A stretch of DNA of 64,000 bases, taken from positions 1,178,001 through 1,242,000 of the forward strand of contig NZ_CP136624.1 in NCBI RefSeq assembly GCF_032917945.1. Reading direction: 5' to 3'. Both the position numbers and the translations under genes were made by a program. The notes under the pieces are model-generated. The model had not been told where the DNA came from. It saw only the letters and a list, made by a program, of their open reading frames with translations, and searched no databases. This stretch comes from Bradyrhizobium sp. sBnM-33 (GTDB taxonomy: Bacteria; Pseudomonadota; Alphaproteobacteria; Rhizobiales; Xanthobacteraceae). Position 1 is the stretch's first letter. Every line of letters starts with the position of its first letter. Shown piece by piece: positions 52,515 to 63,218 of the stretch.

Positions 52515-53363
52515 CTAGCCTCCACCCGCAAGGGGGAAGGGAACGCGACCTTCGCCTTGGCGAGACCCGATCAATTGCTGCTTGCGCAACATCTCCTCAA
52601 TCTCGCCAAGTATCCGCGCCAGCCGCTCCGCCCATGCCTTCTCGCCCGCCTGATCCGAAATCAGATCCTGACGAATTTCGATTCCCGTGTTCATCAACCC
52701 GCGCGCCTCGCCATGCACGGGGATCGTGTAATCGGTCTCGTCGCTGACCGCATAAGGCTCGTTGTCGCCGACTACGAGATCGCCCTCGGCGCGCAACAGC
52801 TTTAGCAACAGCGGCGGGAGGTGCTTGTCGCGATGGTAGAGCGTGCCGATGTGCCAAGGCCGCGCAATCCCGGCATAGACGGGCGTGAAACTGTGTAGCG
52901 ACACCAGCACTGTCGGCATGGCGGCGTTTCCGCGCTGGTCGATGATCTCGTCGATGCGCCGGTGGTAGGGATCGAAGATCTGCGCCCGCCGTATCGCGGC
53001 GGCTTCGCGCGAAATGCCTTCATTGCCGGGAATCGTGGTCGCCTCGCTGATGCGCGGGATCGAGCCTGCGGCGTGCGGTGGGCGGTTGCAGTCGATGACG
53101 AGCCGTGAGTAACGCTGCACGATCAGATGGGCATCGAGATGTTTTGAGAGCGCTTCCGCGACGCCGGCAATTCCGATGTCCCAGGCGATATGGCGTGTCA
53201 GTTCGCTCTCGGGCAGGCCGAGATCGCCAAGCACGCGCGGAATGAGCCTTCCATAGTGATCGGAGGTGAGCAGGAACGGCGAGCGCCCTGATTCGTTATA
53301 TTCACGGACTGGAGGAGCATCTTCGGTGCTGAGGAGCAGGGCTGTGCTGGCGGCGTCGTTCAA
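52515..53363 (-). CDS. N-formylglutamate amidohydrolase
   Basis: A 282-residue zinc hydrolase (HutG-like family) that releases glutamate from N-formylglutamate or related N-acyl glutamates. Family motifs include FLLTSDHYGRLIPRVLGDLG, SRLVIDCNRPPHAAGSIPRI and VLVSLHSFTPVYAG. The frame is open to 53564, but a TTG at 53363 with AAGGA upstream is the likely start. It is flanked by a LysE exporter and transglutaminase-like genes. Rhizobial members often lie outside histidine pathways. Confidence 0.87.
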   Translation of the reverse strand: MNDAASTALLLSTEDAPPVREYNESGRSPFLLTSDHYGRLIPRVLGDLGLPESELTRHIAWDIGIAGVAEALSKHLDAHLIVQRYSRLVIDCNRPPHAAGSIPRISEATTIPGNEGISREAAAIRRAQIFDPYHRRIDEIIDQRGNAAMPTVLVSLHSFTPVYAGIARPWHIGTLYHRDKHLPPLLLKLLRAEGDLVVGDNEPYAVSDETDYTIPVHGEARGLMNTGIEIRQDLISDQAGEKAWAERLARILGEIEEMLRKQQLIGSRQGEGRVPFPLAGGG

Positions 53364-53465
53364 AGCGTTTTCCTTGGAGTATTGCCCATCGAAGCGGCAC
53401 CCCGATCTACAATTGGGCAGGATTCGGCCCTTACCAGACCTGCCAGAATCGACGATTGTTTGACG

Positions 53466-54386
53466 ATGCCGCTCCTGACCGTCAACCACAAGACCGTTTA
53501 TCGCTACACCCGTCCGGTCGTATTCGGCGAGCACCGCATCATGCTGCGCCCGCTGCCGGGACATGACTTAAGGATCCGCGCAAGCGAACTCGAGATCGAA
53601 CCGAAGCCGATGTCGTTGCGATGGATTCACGACGTGTTCGGCAACACGGTTGCGATCGCGACCTTCGACGAGCGCGCCGACACCTTGTCATTCACCGCAA
53701 CCGCTACCGTCGAGCACAATCCGGCCGAAAAGTTTGCGCTGACGCCGGACGATCCCGCCTATTTCTATCCGTTCCTCTACGACGACGAGGAATTTCCCGA
53801 CCTGTTGCAATTCGTCACGCCGCAATATGGCGACCCCAACGGCGAGCTGTCGGGTTGGGCACGGAAATTTCTGGACGCCGAGGCGCCGACGCCAACGTTC
53901 AAGGTCCTGAGCGGCATGACGCATGGCATTCGCGAGGCCTTTACCTATCGCAAGCGCCATGAGCAGGGCACCCAGCATCCGCTCGACACGCTGCAGACTG
54001 GCTCCGGTACCTGCCGGGATTATGCGCTGTTCATGATCGAGGCGCTGCGCCGGCTCGGCATCGCCGCGCGCTTCGTCTCCGGCTACATCTTCATTCCTGG
54101 CGACGGCGCGCATGGTCATGTCGGCGGCGGCTCGACGCATGCTTGGGTGCAGGTCTATCTGCCGAGCGCAGGGTGGATCGAGTTCGATCCGACCAACGGC
54201 ATCGTCGGCACCCGCGATCTCATTCGCGTCGCGGTGGCGCGCGATCCGTGCCAGGCAATTCCGTTGCATGGCACTTATCTCGGCTCGCCTGACGCGTTTG
54301 CCGGGATGGAGGTCAGCGTCAACGTCGTCTCGGCCGGCCAGGAGACGGAAGCGCAGCACGAGGTACAGCAGGCGGAAAAGGTCTGA
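53466..54386 (+). CDS. Transglutaminase-like cysteine peptidase
   Basis: A 306-residue protein. An N-terminal transglutaminase-associated beta domain (LTVNHKTVYRYTRPVVFGEH) precedes the core with Cys in TGSGTCRDYALFMIEALRRL, His in GGSTHAWVQVYLPSAGWIEF and Asp in FDPTNG. These form the full catalytic triad. Members act as peptidases or in protein cross-linking. ATG at 53466 is chosen. A related gene starts 3 nt downstream. Confidence 0.9.
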   Translation: MPLLTVNHKTVYRYTRPVVFGEHRIMLRPLPGHDLRIRASELEIEPKPMSLRWIHDVFGNTVAIATFDERADTLSFTATATVEHNPAEKFALTPDDPAYFYPFLYDDEEFPDLLQFVTPQYGDPNGELSGWARKFLDAEAPTPTFKVLSGMTHGIREAFTYRKRHEQGTQHPLDTLQTGSGTCRDYALFMIEALRRLGIAARFVSGYIFIPGDGAHGHVGGGSTHAWVQVYLPSAGWIEFDPTNGIVGTRDLIRVAVARDPCQAIPLHGTYLGSPDAFAGMEVSVNVVSAGQETEAQHEVQQAEKV

Positions 54387-54389
54387 GCC

Positions 54390-55202
54390 ATGGAGATCAA
54401 GGTCGGCTTCGAAATCGCCTATGCGGCCGTGCAGCCGACGCCGATGGTGATCATGCTCTCGATACACCCGTCGCGCTTTGCCGACATCGTCGGCACCGAG
54501 CGCATTGTAGCCGAGCCCGATGTGCCGATCGGCTTCTACCGCGACGGTTTTGGCAACGTCTGCGGCCGGCTGGTCGCACCCGCCGGCGGCGTCACGCTGC
54601 GCGGCGACGCGCTGGTGCGCGATTCCGGCCTGCCGGACGCCGTAGTGCCGACCGCGCAGCAATTGCCGATCGATCAACTGCCGGATGAAGTGCTGCAATA
54701 TTTGATGCCGAGCCGGTATTGCGAGACCGACAAGCTCACCGATATTGCCTGGTCTTTATTCGGCAACACAGCGCCGGGCTGGGCGCGGGTGCAGGCGATC
54801 GTCGACTTCGTGCACAACCACGTCAGCTTCGGCTATCAGCACGCCCATCACATGAAGTCGGCGCACGACGTCTACGCGGAGGGCGCCGGCGTCTGCCGCG
54901 ACTTTGCGCATTTGGCGCTGACCTTCTGCCGCTGCATGAACATTCCGGCGCGCTACTGCACCGGCTATCTCGGCGACATCGGCGTGCCCCGCGATCCCGC
55001 GCCGATGGATTTTTCCGGCTGGTTCCAGGTCTATCTCTCCGGCCAATGGTACACCTTCGACGCCCGCCATAACGTGCCGCGCATCGGCCGTATCCTGATG
55101 GCCACCGGCCGGGATGCTGCCGACGTCGCGCTGACCACGAGTTTTGGCCGGATGGATCTGGTGAAATTTTTCGTCATCAGCGAGGAGGTCGTGCCGGCGT
55201 AG
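54390..55202 (+). CDS. Transglutaminase-like protein, His position altered
   Basis: A 270-residue protein related to its upstream neighbour. The Cys is present in AGVCRDFAHLALTFCRCM and the Asp in WYTFDARHN. At the usual catalytic His, in PMDFSGWFQVYLSGQW, the residue is Ser. I believe this rhizobial subfamily often has Ser there. A terminal TSFGRMDLVKFFVISEEV is normal. It starts 3 nt after the first gene, so the two are co-translated. Confidence 0.87.
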   Translation: MEIKVGFEIAYAAVQPTPMVIMLSIHPSRFADIVGTERIVAEPDVPIGFYRDGFGNVCGRLVAPAGGVTLRGDALVRDSGLPDAVVPTAQQLPIDQLPDEVLQYLMPSRYCETDKLTDIAWSLFGNTAPGWARVQAIVDFVHNHVSFGYQHAHHMKSAHDVYAEGAGVCRDFAHLALTFCRCMNIPARYCTGYLGDIGVPRDPAPMDFSGWFQVYLSGQWYTFDARHNVPRIGRILMATGRDAADVALTTSFGRMDLVKFFVISEEVVPA

Positions 55203-55205
55203 CCC

Positions 55206-55296
55206 CGTCATTGCGAGCGCAGCGAAGCAATCCATTGCTGCGCACATCGCAAACACCGTATGGATTGCTTCGTCGCTTTCGCTCCTCGCAATGACA
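55206..55296. repeat. Palindromic intergenic repeat, family B
   Basis: CGTCATTGCGAGCGCAGCGA and TCGCTTTCGCTCCTCGCAAT, ending GACA, enclose a GAAGCAATCCAT / ATGGATTGCTTC pair. It is a shorter version of the copies at 27744 and 32559. It lies between two co-directional genes. Confidence 0.88.
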
Positions 55297-55312
55297 GCCA
55301 AATGCAAAACCC

Positions 55313-55711
55313 ATGATTTCAGATCGACTGTTCGTCTACGGCACGCTGATGCGCGGCTTCGACCATCCGATGGCGCAGCTATTGTCGCGCAGTGCGGATT
55401 TTTTGGGCACGGCTACCTGTCGTGGCCGGCTCTATCTGATCAAGCATTATCCGGGGCTGGTGCTGTCGGATGACGCCAACGAAATCGTGTTCGGTGAACT
55501 GTATCGTTTGCGCGATCGCGACGCGTTGCTGGCCGAGTTCGACATGTATGAGGCCTGCGGCGCCGGATTTCCGGAACCGACCGAATACATCCGCCGCATG
55601 CTACAAGTGACGCTGGAAGACGGCACGGCGGGCGAGGCGTGGACCTATCTCTACAACTGGCCGGTCACCGGCCTGCCGCGCATTGCGTCGGGCAGGTTTT
55701 TGGAGAACTAG
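55313..55711 (+). CDS. Gamma-glutamylcyclotransferase-like protein
   Basis: A 132-residue GGCT/AIG2-like protein. The substrate loop LFVYGTLMRG at the N-terminus and the acidic Glu in DMYEACGAGFPEP (the general-acid position) are present, with a TYLYNWPVTGLPRIASGRF finish. The family forms 5-oxoproline from gamma-glutamyl amines or acts on related amides. It follows the transglutaminase-like pair by 110 nt across a repeat. Confidence 0.87.
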   Translation: MISDRLFVYGTLMRGFDHPMAQLLSRSADFLGTATCRGRLYLIKHYPGLVLSDDANEIVFGELYRLRDRDALLAEFDMYEACGAGFPEPTEYIRRMLQVTLEDGTAGEAWTYLYNWPVTGLPRIASGRFLEN

Positions 55712-55716
55712 CTCGC

Positions 55717-55866
55717 ATGTCCCGGACGCGGTGCAGCGCTCCTGGCGATGCGAAAGCATCGTCCAGTGCGCTGCGCCGCAGAGCCGGGACCCATGCTCGT
55801 TATGCCGCACGTGTGGCCCCGGCTTAGCAGCGCATCACTGTCGTGCTGCGCAGCATCCGGGGCATG
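55717..55866. repeat. Palindromic intergenic repeat, family D
   Basis: ATGTCCCGGACGCGGTGCAG, GCAGAGCCGGGACCCATG and CATCCGGGGCATGAG recur as at 41066-41193, with an extra GCGATGCGAAAGCATCG hairpin inserted. It lies between convergent genes. Confidence 0.8.
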
Positions 55867-55870
55867 AGCA

Positions 55871-56437
55871 TCACCCAGCATCCAGCCTCTCCCGTTCCAG
55901 CCTGATGTCCACCTCGCGCTCGACATATTTCCACTCCTCGGTCGCGCGCAGCGTGCGGACCAGCTCCTCGAATTCCTCCGCATGCTCGGGCGCGTATTCA
56001 AACCAGGTGAGGAAGTCGAAGGCCTCTCCGAGATCGCGGCTGTGATAGAGCTGGCGGGCGATCGCCGGCAGGTATTTCAGGCTATCGGCGATGTGATGCG
56101 ATCTGTCCTCAAAGATCTGCCGCCGCTCCTCCTGCGTCAGCTCCCACCACGCCGCCGATTTCTTGATCGGGATCAGCGCCGCATAGGTCGCCTCAGGTCG
56201 GCCGATCTCGGCCGGCACGGCGTCAAGCTGCGTCTTCTCGGCCCGCTCGGTATAGCGCAGGTGGCTGGCGACGCCGGCCAGCCGCCACGAGGTCGGCGAG
56301 GGCAGGATCGGCAGTGCGATCGACAGGGAATGCACGACCGACAGCGACGGCGTCGGCGAAAGCGACGCGCCCTTCACCGGCGCAAACCGCGTCACCCGCC
56401 ACGCCCCGCTCCTGCCACCCCGGAACACCGTGAACAT
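55871..56437 (-). CDS. cld: Chlorite dismutase, short dimeric type
   Basis: A 188-residue heme protein resembling the dimeric Cld of Nitrobacter winogradskyi. The C-terminal domain includes RKSAAWWE-like IKKSAAWWELTQEERRQIFE, the proximal-heme histidine region DRSHHIADSLKYLP (His114/His115), the distal arginine in AIARQLYHSRD (Arg128), and FLTWFEYAPEH. The N-terminal half is reduced, as in that clade. The presence of the distal Arg suggests real chlorite-to-chloride plus O2 activity. I start at 56437 (MFTVFRGG). Confidence 0.88.
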   Translation of the reverse strand: MFTVFRGGRSGAWRVTRFAPVKGASLSPTPSLSVVHSLSIALPILPSPTSWRLAGVASHLRYTERAEKTQLDAVPAEIGRPEATYAALIPIKKSAAWWELTQEERRQIFEDRSHHIADSLKYLPAIARQLYHSRDLGEAFDFLTWFEYAPEHAEEFEELVRTLRATEEWKYVEREVDIRLERERLDAG

Positions 56438-56483
56438 GCGGGGTATGGAAGCGCGGAACCGCGATCGGATCAAGCTAGTCACC

Positions 56484-56585
56484 GTCATTCCGGGGCGCGT
56501 CGAAGACGCGAACCCGGAATCCGGAGATTCTCAGGGGCGCAAGGGCGCCCCATAATTCGATGCTACGCATCGCCCCGGAATGACA
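56484..56585. repeat. Palindromic intergenic repeat, family F
   Basis: CGTCATTCCGGGGCGCGTCG and ATCGCCCCGGAATGACAGG form the outer arms; inner words CCGGAATCCGGAGATTCTCA and GGGGCGCAAGGGCGCCCC make smaller hairpins. It separates the divergent cld and dnaG genes. Confidence 0.85.
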
Positions 56586-56687
56586 GGGCCTGTGAATAAC
56601 CGGGAGAATCATAACAACCTTCGTATTTTACCGGTCCATCCATATATCCATGATCGGTTCGCCCACGGCCAGGCAAAAACTCACCCC

Positions 56688-58691
56688 ATGCGCTTCACGC
56701 CCCAATTTCTCGACGAACTGCGTGCCCGGCTTCCGGTCTCGGAAGTCGTGGGCCGGCGCGTCAAGCTGAAGAGGGCAGGGAGGGAGTTTAAGGGCCTGTC
56801 GCCCTTCCAGCAGGAGAAGACGCCCTCTTTCACGGTCAACGACCAGAAGCAATTTTACCACGACTTCTCTACCGGAAAGCACGGCAACATTTTCGACTTC
56901 GTCATGGAGACGGAAGGCGTCTCGTTTCCGGAGGCCGTCGAGCGCCTCGCCGCCATGGCCGGCCTGCCGTTGCCGGCGGCGACACCTGACGCTGCGCGCC
57001 ACGAGCAGCGCCGCAAAACGCTGCATGACGTGATGGAACTCGCGGCAAAATTCTTTGCCGATACGCTGGCCTCGCGGAACGGCGCCAAGGCGCGCGGCTA
57101 TCTCGGTGACCGCGGCATTTCACCGGCGACGCAGCTGCAGTTTCGCCTCGGCTATGCCCCGGGCGAGCGCTTTGCGCTGAAGGAGCATCTCGGCGCGCAG
57201 GGCATTTCCACCGAGGACATGGTGGAAGCGGGGCTGCTCGTTGGCGGCGACGATATTCCTGTTCCTTATGACCGCTTCCGCGACCGCGTGATGTTTCCGA
57301 TCGCCGACGCCAGAGGCCGCGTCATCGCCTTCGGCGGCCGCGCGCTGGAAAAGGACGTTCCGGCAAAGTATTTGAACTCGCCGGAAACCCCGCTGTTTCA
57401 CAAAGGCGACAATCTCTACAACCTCGCCACCGCGCGACAGGCGACCCATGACGGTTCGCCGCTGATCGTGGTCGAAGGCTATGTCGACGTCATCGCCATG
57501 GTCACCGCGGGCTTTGCTGGCGCGGTGGCGCCGCTTGGCACGGCCTTGACCGAAAACCAGCTTGCGCTGCTCTGGAAGATGGCGGACGAGCCGATCCTCT
57601 GTTTCGACGGCGACCGCGCCGGACAGAAAGCAGCGTACCGCGCCGCCGACCTGGCGCTGCCCAACCTCACGCCCGGCAAGAGCCTGCGCTTCGCGCTGCT
57701 GCCCGAGGGGCAGGACCCCGACGACCTCGCCCGCACCGGCGGCCGCGTCGCGATCGAAGAGGTGATCGGTGCCGCGCGCGGGCTCGCCGACATGATCTGG
57801 TCGCGCGAGATCGAGGGCGGCACGTTTGCAACCCCCGAACGGCGTGCGGCGCTGGAAGCGCGCATCAACGAACTCTCCAATGGCATTCGCGACGAGGTCG
57901 TGCGCCGCTACTACCGGCAGGATCTCGCCGAACGCCTGCAGCGCGCGTTTGCGCCGGAAGGCGCGCGAGGCGGCTACGGCCGGGGTAATTTCCGGACCGG
58001 CCGCCCCGAATCACCCCGCGCGTTTGCCCCGCGCGGAGCGGGTCCGGCCGGCCGATTCGCCCCCCGCGGCGGCCGCCCGCCGGGGATAACTTCAGGAATC
58101 GCCCCCGGCCCCTACCAGGCGGCGAGCCCCCAGCTTGCGACCAGTCCGATCATGCGCGGCCAACGCAGCGCGATGTCCCGCCGCGAGGCCCTAATCCTGC
58201 AATCCCTGATTAACCACCCTTGGCTGCTGCACGATCATCTGGAGGAGGTGGCCGCTCTGGAACTGGCGCATCCCGAGGCCAACAAGCTCCGCGCCGGCAT
58301 TATCGCCGCCTTCGCCAACGATCATCACCACTCTCCCGACGTCGAGGAGCAGGCCGAGAAAATGCGCGCCGATCTCGAGGCCCGCGGATTAGGCGAGGTT
58401 CTTCAACGGGTTGAGCGAGCGATCACGACGGTGGCGGTGTGGGCCGCCAGGCCCGGCGCGGCGCGCGAGGACGTTTTGGCCACTTGGCAGCAACTCGTTG
58501 TCTTGCATCAGAAAACGCACGCCCTACTTAGGGAGAAGAAAGATGCCGAACTGGCATTGGCCGAGGAGACCAGCGAGGCCAATCTGGCATGGCTGAAGGA
58601 TGTCAGCGCCCGGCTGGACTCCCTCGACGGCACCGAGGCCCTGATTGAGGGTTTTGGCGAGCTTTCGGGCCGGTTCCGCAAAAGCGTTTGA
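56688..58691 (+). CDS. dnaG: DNA primase, zinc-ligand-less N-terminus
   Basis: A 667-residue primase that makes RNA primers for replication. The N-terminal CHC2 region reads GLSPFQQEKTPSFTV and YHDFSTGKHG; the four canonical zinc ligands are replaced (Ser38, Gln41, Asp59, Thr62). The TOPRIM core keeps VVEGYVDVIAM and CFDGDRAGQKAA. A Gly/Pro/Arg-rich linker at about residues 425-500 precedes the DnaB-binding domain. The ATG at 56688 follows a frame open from 56580. It precedes rpoD as in the macromolecular-synthesis operon. Confidence 0.95.
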   Translation: MRFTPQFLDELRARLPVSEVVGRRVKLKRAGREFKGLSPFQQEKTPSFTVNDQKQFYHDFSTGKHGNIFDFVMETEGVSFPEAVERLAAMAGLPLPAATPDAARHEQRRKTLHDVMELAAKFFADTLASRNGAKARGYLGDRGISPATQLQFRLGYAPGERFALKEHLGAQGISTEDMVEAGLLVGGDDIPVPYDRFRDRVMFPIADARGRVIAFGGRALEKDVPAKYLNSPETPLFHKGDNLYNLATARQATHDGSPLIVVEGYVDVIAMVTAGFAGAVAPLGTALTENQLALLWKMADEPILCFDGDRAGQKAAYRAADLALPNLTPGKSLRFALLPEGQDPDDLARTGGRVAIEEVIGAARGLADMIWSREIEGGTFATPERRAALEARINELSNGIRDEVVRRYYRQDLAERLQRAFAPEGARGGYGRGNFRTGRPESPRAFAPRGAGPAGRFAPRGGRPPGITSGIAPGPYQAASPQLATSPIMRGQRSAMSRREALILQSLINHPWLLHDHLEEVAALELAHPEANKLRAGIIAAFANDHHHSPDVEEQAEKMRADLEARGLGEVLQRVERAITTVAVWAARPGAAREDVLATWQQLVVLHQKTHALLREKKDAELALAEETSEANLAWLKDVSARLDSLDGTEALIEGFGELSGRFRKSV

Positions 58692-59032
58692 CGATTAAAA
58701 AATGATGCGGACGGCTCTGGCCGGGCCCGCGAAAAGACTCGCCAAATCTATGATTTGGCGGCAAAAACAGGGTTAAGCAAAGCTTAAGGGCCTTCGGGCT
58801 ACGAAAGACAGAAACCGGTGATGCGGAAGGCAGGGGTGGCGACAGTCTGCGCCGCCCTTTGCGCGTCGTAACCATGGTGCGGAAAAGCGGGTGCCGCTTT
58901 CGACCGATCATGCGAAGGCGAATGAACAGAGCGAGGTGGCGATCGAACGTCGTCATCTCGAACGAATTGAATGAAGAGCTGCGGGTTGGTGTGACGCACG
59001 CCTGCATGAAGCGCGTTTCGGGAGCTTGATGA
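58692..59032. other. dnaG-rpoD intergenic region
   Basis: About 340 bases with no credible gene. It has an AT-rich patch right after dnaG (GATTAAAAAATGATG) and a GGTTAAGCAAAGCTTAAGGG word near 58770. It probably holds an rpoD promoter in addition to read-through from dnaG. GGAG lies 8 nt before the rpoD ATG. Confidence 0.5.
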
Positions 59033-61141
<2,109 letters not shown>

Positions 61142-61162
61142 TTTTCTCAGTCAGTACTGACT

Positions 61163-61195
61163 GTCATTGCCGGGCTTGACCGGCAATCCATCGAG
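61163..61195. repeat. Partial palindromic repeat, family E
   Basis: GTCATTGCCGGGCTTGACCG then GCAATCCATCGAGAC resembles one arm of the 44786-44876 element. It lies between rpoD and its terminator. Confidence 0.6.
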
Positions 61196-61202
61196 ACAAA
61201 AG

Positions 61203-61232
61203 CGGCGGGCGAAAGCCCGCCGTTCTTATTTT
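61203..61232 (+). terminator. Rho-independent terminator after rpoD
   Basis: A stem CGGCGGGC-GAAA-GCCCGCCG is followed by TTCTTATTTT, 62 nt after the rpoD stop. The GAAA tetraloop and T-rich tail make it a convincing intrinsic terminator. Confidence 0.88.
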
Positions 61233-61270
61233 CGGCGCGCTGAGTTGGATCTGTGTGCTATCTGCGACCC

Positions 61271-61375
61271 GTCATCCTGAGGTGCGAGCGCAGCGAGCCT
61301 CGAAGGATGTGCGGCCCCGCTGGTGGCCGTCGTCCTTCGAGACGCGACGCAAAAGCGTCGCTCCTCAGGATGATG
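61271..61375. repeat. Palindromic intergenic repeat, family A
   Basis: GTCATCCTGAGGTGCGAGCG to GTCGCTCCTCAGGATGAT, nearly the same as 21013-21112. It lies between the rpoD terminator and a convergent small gene. Confidence 0.88.
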
Positions 61376-61416
61376 GATCACATTGACGAAAGCTTGCTTT
61401 ATCAGGCGCTAGCCGA

Positions 61417-61653
61417 CTATTTTTTCTTCACGCCGACGCGGCTGATGCTCTTGATCTTGAGCGGCGCGCGGCCGGATTTCTCAGCGATCTCGCGGTCCTG
61501 CTCCATAATGTAGCCGCGCGCCGGCTCGTCGCCGTCGAGCCCACCGAGCAATTCGGCAGGCACCCGCCGGTTGGAGCGTTGCGAGTCATCCTCGTAGACG
61601 ACATTGAAGAAGGCGAACTCGCCTTTGGGATTGGTTCCGGGTTTTTTGGCCAT
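61417..61653 (-). CDS. Conserved small basic protein
   Basis: A 78-residue charged protein (MAKKPGTNPKGEFAFFNVVY at the start, a Lys-rich VGVKKK end). The middle EDDSQRSNRRVPAELLGGLD and REIAEKSGRAPLKIKSISRV look like a compact soluble domain. I recognise it as a conserved rhizobial type without function. GAGGAC lies before the ATG at 61653; a longer frame to 61929 is rejected as the divergent-gene shadow. Confidence 0.75.
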   Translation of the reverse strand: MAKKPGTNPKGEFAFFNVVYEDDSQRSNRRVPAELLGGLDGDEPARGYIMEQDREIAEKSGRAPLKIKSISRVGVKKK

Positions 61654-61797
61654 GGGCGGCTTGTCCTCGATAGGATCGCCGCTGTCAATCACCCTCGCTC
61701 CGCGCCGGTTTGCCCTGCGGGACGTCGGCGACGCGATTTGTCTATGGCCACTTTGCCGGCATACTGTTCGCCTGGAACAAGGGGAAGGGCATTGGTG

Positions 61798-63144
61798 ATG
61801 CCGGCAGCTTCCAACACCAAGAGTGATTTCCGACCGGTGCTGATGGCCTGCTGCCTTGCCATGCTGGCGGTGGGTGACAACAGCACGGCGATCATGGCGG
61901 CGCTGCCCGAAATGAGAGCTGGCCTGCAACTTGGTCCGGCGGAAGTCGAATGGGTGGTCAATGCCTATCTACTCACCGCAGCGATATTCATCATCGTCGG
62001 CGGCGGCGCGGCGGATCAGCTTGGGGCGCAAAGATCCTCGGTTGCCGGCATCGCCCTGTTCGCTCTCGCCTCACTGATCATTGCGCTTGCACCAGCCGGA
62101 TTCGTGGTGGTCGGGGCACGTGCGCTGCAAGGGTTGGGGGCCGCGTTCGCCGTGGCCGGCACGCTTGCCGCGGTGACCGAAGCCGCGCCCGACTCGCGGC
62201 GGGCGGAGGCGATCGGGGCATGGACCGGCTTCCTGATGCTTGGCTTCAGCATCGGTCCGCTCGTCGGCGGCGCCGTGACGCATTACGCGGGCTGGCGCTT
62301 TATCTTCTGGCTGAACGTCGCCGCCATGGTGCCCGCAGCGCTGATGCTGCTGCGGCACCCCGGAGCGCAAGGCGGTCGCACGATGTCGATGGACTGGGTG
62401 GGCCTTGGTATTCTCGCGGTCTTCATGGTGACGTTGATAACGGGGTTGCAGGCGTTGGCGCATGTTCGCGTCAATCCGCAAGCCGCAATCGTCCCGCTCG
62501 CGCTGGCGCTGATAGCGTTCGGTGGACTGATCCGGACGGAGATACGGTGCCGTCAGCCGCTGGTGGACTTCGGCCTGTTTTCGAACCGGAATTTCGCGAT
62601 CGCCGCCGGCCTCCTGTTCCTCGTGATGTTCGACATCATGACGCTGCTGCTCTACTACAACCTCTTTGCGCAATCCGCAGGCGGACTCGGCATGTCCGCC
62701 GTTGCGGCCGGCCTTTCGCTGCTGCCGCTCTCCGTTGCGCTGTTCGCCTTCGCGCGAGCGGCTCCCTCCATTGGAATGAGGATCGGCGTGCGGCGCATGC
62801 TGACAGGTGGATCGCTCCTGCTTGCGCTCGGCTGCGCGATCATCTGGTCGTCGTTGCAGATCGAAGCGAGGTTTGCGCTTCTGATGCCCGGTCTCTTTGT
62901 CGCCGGCGCTGGAATCGCCCTCATTTACGCTTCGGCGCCGCGGCTCGGACTTGCAACGCTGCCCCAATCGCAGGCGGGAAAAGGCTCTGGGCTACTGAAT
63001 TCGTGCAGCTTTCTAGGCGGCACAGTCGGAGTGACGTTCGGAGGCATCGTCTTCGCGCTGAGTGGATTCTCCGGCGTGCCCGTGCTTCTGGGAGTTTCAG
63101 CGCTGGCTAGCGCGGCGCTCTGCCTTCGGCTGCACGCGGATTGA
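61798..63144 (+). CDS. MFS transporter, 14-TM DHA2 type
   Basis: A 448-residue major-facilitator exporter. The DHA2/EmrB pattern is clear: LAVGDNSTAIMAALPEMRAG near the start, motif A-like ADQLGAQRSS, and motif C-like MLGFSIGPLVGGAVTHYAGW. About 13-14 helices are present. Substrates of the family are drugs or metabolites. The start at 61798 follows AAGGGGAAGGG; the longer frame from 61579 is rejected. It is divergent from the small basic gene. Confidence 0.9.
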   Translation: MPAASNTKSDFRPVLMACCLAMLAVGDNSTAIMAALPEMRAGLQLGPAEVEWVVNAYLLTAAIFIIVGGGAADQLGAQRSSVAGIALFALASLIIALAPAGFVVVGARALQGLGAAFAVAGTLAAVTEAAPDSRRAEAIGAWTGFLMLGFSIGPLVGGAVTHYAGWRFIFWLNVAAMVPAALMLLRHPGAQGGRTMSMDWVGLGILAVFMVTLITGLQALAHVRVNPQAAIVPLALALIAFGGLIRTEIRCRQPLVDFGLFSNRNFAIAAGLLFLVMFDIMTLLLYYNLFAQSAGGLGMSAVAAGLSLLPLSVALFAFARAAPSIGMRIGVRRMLTGGSLLLALGCAIIWSSLQIEARFALLMPGLFVAGAGIALIYASAPRLGLATLPQSQAGKGSGLLNSCSFLGGTVGVTFGGIVFALSGFSGVPVLLGVSALASAALCLRLHAD

Positions 63145-63218
63145 AAGTCCATTTGTCTGAGCAAAATCTGCAAATCTCCGCCCACCTTTGATCCCGATTG
63201 TCAGCCACCCTCCGCGGC

